From positions 1-40,185 of the forward strand of contig JAGCZA010000085.1 in the NCBI GenBank assembly GCA_017960525.1: 40,185 nt of DNA, given 5' to 3'. The stretch is from Prevotella sp. Its GTDB lineage: Bacteria; Bacteroidota; Bacteroidia; Bacteroidales; Bacteroidaceae. The position numbers were made by a program, and so were the translations under genes. Positions 34,832 through 40,185 of this stretch are shown in pieces; the stretch's first letter is position 1, and each line of letters opens with the position of its first letter. The notes beneath the pieces are model-generated. The model saw only the letters and a program-made list of their open reading frames with translations, ran no database searches and was not told the DNA's origin.

Positions 34832-36901
34832 ATGAACGAGACTACAGAACAGAGGAAGAACCCATTCTTTGAACCCTACAACACGCCCCACGATACCGCC
34901 CCCTTCGACCGCATCCGCATGGAGGACTTCGAGGAGGCCTTTATGGAGGGCATACGCCGCGACAACGAGCAAATACAGAAGGTGGTGGACAATCCGGCCA
35001 AACCCACCTTCGACAATACCATTATAGACAAGGAGGACACCACCGAGGGCTACTACGACCTGCTGGATCGCGTCTCCACCGTTTTCTTCAATCTGCTGAG
35101 CGCAGAGACCAGCGACGAGATGGAGGCCCTGGCCCAGAAGATGCAGCCCATACTGACGCAGCACGCCAACGACGTGCGCCTGAACCCGAAACTCTTCGAG
35201 CGGGTCAGTTATGTGCACCGCCATCATCGGAAACTCACCCCAGAGGAGAAGATGCTGCTCGAAAACTGCTACGACGGCTTCGTGCGCAGCGGCGCCCTGC
35301 TCGACGAGGCGGGGAAGGAGCAACTGCGACGGCTGACCGAGGAGGCCTCGCTGCTCTCGCTCCAGTTCCATCAGAATCTGCTGAAGGAGCAGAAGTCGTT
35401 CACGCTCCACATCACCGACGAGGCCCAACTCGACGGCCTGCCCCAGACGGCCATTGCCGCAGCCGCCGCAGAGGCACACGAGCGCCAGACGGACGGGTGG
35501 GTGTTCACCCTCGACGCGCCCAGTTACTCGCCCTTTATGACCTACAGCACACAACGCGAACTGCGCCGACAGATGTTTATGGCACACGGCACCGAGTGCA
35601 TACACGACAACGACGCCAACAACCTGGAGATTTGCCGGCGGCTGGTGGACTTGCGCCGCGAGATTGCCCAGTTGCTGGGCTTCAAAACCTACGCCGACTA
35701 TGTGCTGAAAAACCGTATGGCGGGCAATGTGCGCGGCGTCTACCGCCTGCTCAATCAACTCATCGACGCCTACAAGCCTGTGGCAGTGAAGGAATTGCAG
35801 AGCATCAAGCGTATGGCGTCGAGAGACCTCGACAAACTTGAGCCTTGGGACACAGCCTTCTACAGCCACAAGTTGAAACTGAAGAAATACAACATCGACG
35901 CCGAAATGCTGCGGCCCTATCTGCAACTCGACCGCGTCATCGACGGCGTTTTCGGCCTGGCCAACCGCCTCTACGGCATCACGTTCAAGGAAAACAAGGA
36001 CATCCCCGTCTATCATCCTGACGTGAAGGCCTACGAAGTGTTCGACCGCGACGGCTCCTATCTGGCCGTCTTCTACGCCGATTTCCACCCGCGCAAAGGC
36101 AAGCAGGGTGGGGCGTGGATGACTGAGTATCAGGGGCAGTTCATCGACAAGAAGGGTGAAAACGTGAGGCCCCACGTCAGCGTGGTGATGAACCTGAGCA
36201 AGCCCACCGACGGCAAGCCGGCCCTGCTCACGCTGGGCGAGGTGGAGACTTTCCTGCACGAGTTCGGACACTCGTTGCACGGCATGTTTGCCAACACCCG
36301 CTTCGAGAGCCTTTCAGGCACCAATGTATGGTGGGATTTCGTCGAACTGCCCTCGCAGTTTATGGAGAACTATGCTGTGGAGAAAGCGTTTCTGCGCACT
36401 TTCGCCTTCCACCACGAGACGGGCGAGCCGCTGCCCGACGAGTTAATTGGGCGCGTGGTGAAGAGCCGCAACTTCATGGCTGCTACGGCCTGTATGCGCC
36501 AGGTGGCCCTGGGGCTGCTCGATATGGCCTACTATACGCAGAAAAGTGAGTTCAAGGAAGACATTATGGCCTTCGAGCGCGAGGCGTGGAAGAAGGCCAT
36601 CATCACGGAGCAGCGCACCGACACGTGCATGACCACGCAGTTCTCGCACATTATGGCGGGGGGATATGCTGCCGGCTACTACAGTTATAAATGGGCAGAG
36701 GTGCTCGATGCCGACGCCTTCGCGGTGTTCAAACGCCACGGCATCTTCGACCAAAAGACGGCGCAGAGTTTCCGCGACAATATCCTTTCGCGTGGCGGCA
36801 CCGAACACCCCATGACCCTCTACAAGCGCTTCCGTGGCGGCGAACCCACCATCGACGCGCTGTTGAAACGAAATGGTATCAAGCCCAAACAGACAAAATG
36901 A
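34832..36901 (+). CDS. dcp: Peptidyl-dipeptidase Dcp (M3 metallopeptidase)
   Basis: 689 aa, close to the usual length of M3 oligopeptidases. It removes dipeptides from the C-termini of short peptides. The zinc site HEFGH is at 476-480 (H476, E477, H480), with the third ligand expected in the WWDFVELPSQF stretch about 25 residues on. A long helical N-terminal half and the C-terminal GGYAAGYYSYKWAEVLDAD block complete the fold. There is no signal peptide, so it is probably cytoplasmic, although some Bacteroidetes relatives are exported. It is a single gene with its own promoter and a hairpin terminator. Confusion with OpdA/PrlC-type M3 enzymes is possible. Confidence 0.9.
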   Translation: MNETTEQRKNPFFEPYNTPHDTAPFDRIRMEDFEEAFMEGIRRDNEQIQKVVDNPAKPTFDNTIIDKEDTTEGYYDLLDRVSTVFFNLLSAETSDEMEALAQKMQPILTQHANDVRLNPKLFERVSYVHRHHRKLTPEEKMLLENCYDGFVRSGALLDEAGKEQLRRLTEEASLLSLQFHQNLLKEQKSFTLHITDEAQLDGLPQTAIAAAAAEAHERQTDGWVFTLDAPSYSPFMTYSTQRELRRQMFMAHGTECIHDNDANNLEICRRLVDLRREIAQLLGFKTYADYVLKNRMAGNVRGVYRLLNQLIDAYKPVAVKELQSIKRMASRDLDKLEPWDTAFYSHKLKLKKYNIDAEMLRPYLQLDRVIDGVFGLANRLYGITFKENKDIPVYHPDVKAYEVFDRDGSYLAVFYADFHPRKGKQGGAWMTEYQGQFIDKKGENVRPHVSVVMNLSKPTDGKPALLTLGEVETFLHEFGHSLHGMFANTRFESLSGTNVWWDFVELPSQFMENYAVEKAFLRTFAFHHETGEPLPDELIGRVVKSRNFMAATACMRQVALGLLDMAYYTQKSEFKEDIMAFEREAWKKAIITEQRTDTCMTTQFSHIMAGGYAAGYYSYKWAEVLDADAFAVFKRHGIFDQKTAQSFRDNILSRGGTEHPMTLYKRFRGGEPTIDALLKRNGIKPKQTK

Positions 36902-36905
36902 AAGA

Positions 36906-36933
36906 AGTGAGAGGCCAACCGCCTCTCACTTTT
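36906..36933 (+). terminator. Hairpin terminator of dcp
   Basis: Perfect 10-bp stem AGTGAGAGGC / GCCTCTCACT with a 5-nt CAACC loop, then TTT. It starts 4 nt after the dcp stop codon. Confidence 0.8.
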
Positions 36934-36960
36934 CACTTATCACTTTTCACTTATCACTTT
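36924..36960. repeat. TCACTTTTCACTTATCACT low-complexity array
   Basis: About five TCACTTT/TCACTTA units between the convergent dcp and exported-protein genes, of the same type as the arrays at 10564 and 12415. It partly overlaps the terminator stem. Confidence 0.8.
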
Positions 36961-37693
36961 ACAAAGTGACGCGGCGGGTGAACATGATGTAGCCCACCTT
37001 GCGCTTCAGACCCTCCTGACCGGCATGACTGGTGTCGAAGAAGTTGTGCAGGGGCATGGAGAACTGCAGCACCGAAGCGCCACCTTCGTCGTAGTGGGTT
37101 AAGCCGAAATCCAGGCCGAAACCGCTCTTCAGCATATTCTTGTTGGTCTTCTCGACAGAGCCGCCGCAGCCGGTCACCACATCGTAGAAGGCGCCCGCTT
37201 CGAGGGCATAGTCGTTGTGGCCTATTAACAGACCGGCACGGGGCTGGATGTAGAAGCCTCGGATATTGTCGTCGGTCTCCTTGAAGACCACCTCTTGGCT
37301 CTTGAAGTAGGTGCCGAAGTAGAAGCCGATGTAACTTGGCTTGTAGGAAACGTCGAGACCGATGGCATAGTCGCCGATGTGCTTGAAGGGATTGCCGAAA
37401 GCATAGTGGTAGGGGCCGTAGATGTCATTCTCGCCAAAGCCCTTCTTGCCCATGCCGATAGGGAATACCAGGTCGGCCGACGGAATGATGCGCTCGGCCC
37501 AGAGCGAGTCGTTCTTGTTGCCGCCAATGGCATAACGGCAGACAGTCTCAACCACAGCGGAATAAATGAGGGAGGTGAAGTAGTTGGTGCTCCACGCACG
37601 TGTGTTCAGAGTCAGTTTCGGCTCGTCGGTCTGTGCCTGAACGCTTGTTGCAGTCATAATGGCGACTGCGGCAATCAAAAGAATCTTTTTCAT
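36959..37693 (-). CDS. Exported protein, probably an outer-membrane beta-barrel-like protein
   Basis: 244 aa. Clear signal peptide (MKKILLIAAVAIMTATSVQAQ). The mature part has alternating Tyr/Phe-rich strands (YAIGLDVSYKPSYIGFYFG, GFYIQPRAGLLIGHNDYALE in parts) and ends in a hydrophobic strand (VGYIMFTRRVTL), suggesting a small outer-membrane barrel or lipid-facing protein. I recognise no specific family. It follows the barrel gene at 37715 by 21 nt and the TPR gene before that, so the three probably form one minus-strand operon from the promoter at 39801. Confidence 0.65.
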   Translation of the reverse strand: MKKILLIAAVAIMTATSVQAQTDEPKLTLNTRAWSTNYFTSLIYSAVVETVCRYAIGGNKNDSLWAERIIPSADLVFPIGMGKKGFGENDIYGPYHYAFGNPFKHIGDYAIGLDVSYKPSYIGFYFGTYFKSQEVVFKETDDNIRGFYIQPRAGLLIGHNDYALEAGAFYDVVTGCGGSVEKTNKNMLKSGFGLDFGLTHYDEGGASVLQFSMPLHNFFDTSHAGQEGLKRKVGYIMFTRRVTL

Positions 37694-37714
37694 TTTTATT
37701 AATTTAGGTGTTGG

Positions 37715-38329
37715 TTAGAATTTGTAGCCAAGGGTTACTGTAAAGACGCTGTTGCGCACATTGTCGTCGAGTCCGGAGAACAGTTTCGTGACGCCGAAGT
37801 TGTAGCGGGCGTCGAGTGTGACGCCGTGTAACTCGTAAGACAGGCCGACGGGGAATGAAATGTCGAGGTTGTTCAGTTTCACATCGTTGCCGTAGATGAG
37901 TTGCAACGCCTTGTCTACGTCAATCTGCTCGCCGCTCTCCTTAATCTTGGTTTTCACCCTGTAGGCAGGCTGTACGCCAGCCTTGAGGGCCAGGCCGGGC
38001 ACCACGTAGTAGTTGGCCGTGATGGGAATGGCAGTATAGTAGATGTTCACGACGAAGTCGGTTCCATCGCTATATTTCGCGCCCTGATTGGTGAAGAGTA
38101 CACCTCCGGCCAGGCTGAACTGGTCGGTGAGGAAATACTCGCCCTCCACGCCGTAGGCGAGGTTCACTTTCATCTTGGCATCATCGTCGCCAGGAAGTGT
38201 GGAGAAGGTGACGCCGACACGTGGCTGGATGGTGGCCTCGCCCTCTTCGTGCTGGGCCTTCAAGTCCAGGCTGACAGCACAGAGCATCAGCCCTGTGAGC
38301 AACAAGCATTTCAAAGTTTTTCTGTTCAT
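37715..38329 (-). CDS. Outer-membrane beta-barrel (porin-like) protein
   Basis: 204 aa with a signal peptide (about 1-25, ending DLKAQ). The mature part resembles the small PorT/OMP_b-brl_2-type barrels common in Bacteroidetes: IQPRVGVTFST, EYFLTDQFSLAGGVLF, ITANYYVVPGLALKAGVQ, SFPVGLSYELHGVTLDARYNFG, and a final aromatic strand TVTLGYKF, ending in Phe as barrels recognised by BamA do. Function is probably structural or immune-exposed; no substrate can be given. It sits 30 nt after the TPR gene and 21 nt before the next exported protein. Confidence 0.75.
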   Translation of the reverse strand: MNRKTLKCLLLTGLMLCAVSLDLKAQHEEGEATIQPRVGVTFSTLPGDDDAKMKVNLAYGVEGEYFLTDQFSLAGGVLFTNQGAKYSDGTDFVVNIYYTAIPITANYYVVPGLALKAGVQPAYRVKTKIKESGEQIDVDKALQLIYGNDVKLNNLDISFPVGLSYELHGVTLDARYNFGVTKLFSGLDDNVRNSVFTVTLGYKF

Positions 38330-38359
38330 AGTCGTTGGGATGTTAAGTGTTTGTTTTTG

Positions 38360-39778
38360 TTATTTCAACTTTTCGCTGATATAGCCGTAGTAGTCCTTCG
38401 GCTCGATGTCGTCAGGGAAGAGTTGCGAGAGCACCAGGCGGCACTCCTTGGGGTTAATGACGCATGCCTTCTTCAGGTACTTCAGGAACTCGGCGTGGCG
38501 CCCCAGTTCGTAGCAGCACAACGCCATATAGGCGAAGCCGTCCTTGTGGTCTTCAGGAACCACCCGGAAGTATTTCTGGAAGAGGGAGTAGGCGGCGTCG
38601 AGATAGCGGTTGTCGTAGAAAGAGACGATGACGCGGAGAATCGTCAGCAGCGGCTCTTCGCTTTCTGAAACGGCTTGGTGGAAATAGTCTTCGGCCTCGT
38701 CGACCCTGCCGTTGGAGAGCAGCACGTGGCCTTTCACCAAGTCTATCTGCACGTGGTCGCAATCCTGGGATTCTGCCTTGTCGAGGCTGTCTATGGCAGC
38801 GTCCACATCGCCCGTCTCGTTGTAGGCGAAGGCCAGTTCCTGGTAGATGTCACAGAGATAGTCTTCGCGCCCGTCGGCCACTTCGATGGCTTTCTTCAGT
38901 ATGTCGATGGCCTCCTCGTTGCGGCCCAGGTTGATGAGGCACGTGCCTTGGTACAGGAAGCCCAGTTCGTCGTCGGGCACTTCCTCGGCATAGCGCTGGT
39001 AGTATTTCAGCGCCTCCTCGTAGTTCTCCAGTCGGTTGAGGCCATTGGCCTTCGACAGCAGGCCGTCGGGGTCTTTGGGGTCGATGGCGATGGCATATTC
39101 GCTGCTCTGGATGGAGTTGTTGTAGTCCTCGTCCATATACTGGGCGCTGGCCAGCGCATTCCAGTAGTACTTGGAGAAGGGGTTGGTGTCGATGAGTTCA
39201 TTGAAGATGCGCTCGCTGTCCTTGTATTTGCCCAGGCCGAAGAGGGTGCGGCCCAGCAGCTCCTTGAACTCCGGCGTGTCCTCCTGCTTCCCTCGCGCCA
39301 TCCACTCCATCGCTTTTTCCGGGTAGTCGTAGTCGGCATATATGTTGGCCACATCGACCACAAAGTCCTGATACTCTTCAGGGGGCACTTTACCGAACTC
39401 GTCGCGCAAATAGGCGTCGGCCTCCTCCAGACGCTCCTCGCTGAGCAGAATTTCGGCTCGGCAATAAACATAGTCAGGCTCGCTGGTCTCGATAATCTGG
39501 TCGAGCAGTTCCCACGCCCGTTTCGTGTCGCCGTCGTAGAGGGCCTCGTGTATGCGGTAGGTCAGCGGCGCAATGGCCCCAGGCGACAGCCCTTCGGCCA
39601 GAGCGATGGCCGCCTCAGCCTCATTGGGCTGGCCGGACATCTGGTAGAAGTCGGCAATCTCGGCCAGTTCGTCAGCATCCAAGAAGACGGGCTGCCCTGT
39701 ATCCACGGCTTCCTCGTATTCCGCAAGCATATCGCGGAACTCGTCGCTGTCAAAGTATTCGTCGCCAGTCTTCTTCAT
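38360..39778 (-). CDS. Tetratricopeptide-repeat protein
   Basis: 472 aa, acidic, no signal peptide. Repeated helix pairs with the TPR spacing run through most of the chain, for example DELAEIADFYQMSGQPNEAE, NALASAQYMDEDYNNSIQSS, DGLLSKANGLNRLENYEEAL, GFLYQGTCLINLGRNEEAI and ELAFAYNETGDVDAAIDSL. These scaffolds bind other proteins; the partner is unknown. The gene heads a three-gene minus-strand run with two exported proteins and has a full-consensus promoter. Cytoplasmic location is inferred from the lack of a signal. Confidence 0.85.
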   Translation of the reverse strand: MKKTGDEYFDSDEFRDMLAEYEEAVDTGQPVFLDADELAEIADFYQMSGQPNEAEAAIALAEGLSPGAIAPLTYRIHEALYDGDTKRAWELLDQIIETSEPDYVYCRAEILLSEERLEEADAYLRDEFGKVPPEEYQDFVVDVANIYADYDYPEKAMEWMARGKQEDTPEFKELLGRTLFGLGKYKDSERIFNELIDTNPFSKYYWNALASAQYMDEDYNNSIQSSEYAIAIDPKDPDGLLSKANGLNRLENYEEALKYYQRYAEEVPDDELGFLYQGTCLINLGRNEEAIDILKKAIEVADGREDYLCDIYQELAFAYNETGDVDAAIDSLDKAESQDCDHVQIDLVKGHVLLSNGRVDEAEDYFHQAVSESEEPLLTILRVIVSFYDNRYLDAAYSLFQKYFRVVPEDHKDGFAYMALCCYELGRHAEFLKYLKKACVINPKECRLVLSQLFPDDIEPKDYYGYISEKLK

Positions 39779-39800
39779 GCTTTTTGCATATTTCGTGATG

Positions 39801-39831
39801 CAAAGGTACTAATAATTTTTGTTCTGACAAA
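39801..39831 (-). promoter_or_regulatory. Promoter of the TPR/outer-membrane gene run
   Basis: On the minus strand TTTG (39831-39828), 19 nt, then TAccTTTG (39808-39801), 23 nt before ATG 39778: a textbook Bacteroidetes match. Confidence 0.8.
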
Positions 39832-39958
39832 TAATCTGGACTAAAACTACAGATGTTTTTGCTTTTCAGGTGAAGAATGGGATCACCTGCATACCTACGT
39901 GGAATCAGTTATACTAAAATTATGATATTTCCGTTTTAATAGGAAACGCGATATCACA

Positions 39959-40185
39959 ATGAATCCACAATACGAAACACTTGCCAAATGCTTGTTGCCT
40001 GAACACATGCTGGAATGGTTTGAACTAACCAATGTTGAGTTGAAACCCAAGGAGAAGAAGTCCACACGGGACAAACAACCTGACGACATCCCTGTGAACG
40101 TTATCCATCTTTATCTTGACGAGAACGAACTGACACCCGACAATCGTGAAGACCTCCGTCCTAATGGTTTTACCCCGGCCAAGAC
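39959..40185 (+). mobile_element. Start of an ISAon1-like transposase N-terminal-region gene, cut by the window edge
   Basis: From ATG 39959 the frame stays open to the end (75 codons): MNPQYETLAKCLLPEHMLEW, then FELTNVELKPKEKK, VNVIHLYLDENELTP, RPNGFTPAK. This pattern (LLPExxLxxF, IHLYLDE, GFxP) is what I recall for the N-terminal protein of two-gene ISAon1-type insertion sequences of Bacteroidetes, whose downstream gene carries the DDE catalytic domain. The left end of the element should lie in 39840-39958. A 6-bp inverted pair CAGGTG...CACCTG at about 39869-39891 is seen there, but I cannot prove it is the terminus. Confidence 0.7.

Noticed and set aside
34730-36280. 516-codon minus-strand frame opposite dcp
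   Set aside because: Antisense shadow of dcp; low-complexity Val/Leu/His/Gln composition, and no promoter or start context.
38675-39844. 389-codon plus-strand frame opposite the TPR gene
   Set aside because: The TPR reading has repeats and a consensus promoter; the plus-strand frame is Val/Gly/His-rich antisense and runs through that promoter.

Overview
The window looks like a chromosome segment of a Bacteroidales bacterium, most likely Prevotella or a close relative. The main reason is the promoter type: boxes of the form TAnnTTTG, often with TTTG or TTG about 19-20 nt upstream, sit before ftsZ, guaB, thrS, rarA, the antitoxin, the TPR gene and others. Gene content agrees: an OstA/parvulin operon beside guaB, PL1 and GH28 pectin enzymes, and an ISAon1-like transposase start. 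Housekeeping genes are fairly GC-rich. Restriction genes and some gaps are visibly AT-richer. Genus is inferred, not proven.

Layout. 1-2.2 kb: a divergent FtsZ translationally coupled to an unknown 200-aa protein. 2.3-7.5 kb: an accessory block with a single-chain restriction-methylation enzyme, an AlbA_2/Schlafen-type regulator with a 12-nt in-frame repeat, and a scrap zone of a truncated HTH regulator, a sodium:solute symporter fragment and a tail fragment that may be RhuM-like. 7.5-8.9 kb: a GH28 pectinase. 8.9-15.8 kb (minus): guaB followed by an envelope biogenesis operon (two SurA/PpiC-type parvulins and an OstA/LptA-like protein). A four-helix-bundle (23S intervening-sequence type) gene overlaps the start of each parvulin, and one of the two is frameshifted. 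15.8-16.76 kb: a non-coding patch with three identical 22-nt repeats, a 36-bp perfect inverted repeat and an AraC remnant. 16.76-19.5 kb: thrS, a strong hairpin terminator and a PIN-type toxin-antitoxin pair. 19.6-25.8 kb (minus): a probable operon of an acidic unknown protein, ilvB, ilvN, recJ and a DUF58 protein. 26.0-27.3 kb: rarA, abutting with no gap a second large restriction-methylation enzyme (MmeI-like, minus, to 30.2 kb). 30.4-33.75 kb: a second triple 22-nt repeat and a PL1 pectate lyase with a dockerin-like module. 34.0-36.9 kb: a small lipoprotein and peptidyl-dipeptidase Dcp. 37.0-39.8 kb (minus): a TPR protein and two exported, probably outer-membrane, proteins. 39.96 kb to the edge: start of an insertion-sequence protein.

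Working together: guaB serves GTP synthesis; the two parvulins and the OstA-like protein serve outer-membrane assembly; ilvBN starts branched-chain amino acid synthesis; recJ and rarA serve replication repair; GH28 and PL1 attack pectin. The two restriction enzymes, the AlbA_2 regulator and the toxin-antitoxin pair are the defence or mobile component. The least explained signals are the 22-nt hairpin triplets, the 36-bp inverted repeat, the two overlapping four-helix-bundle/parvulin pairs and the divergent FtsZ pair.
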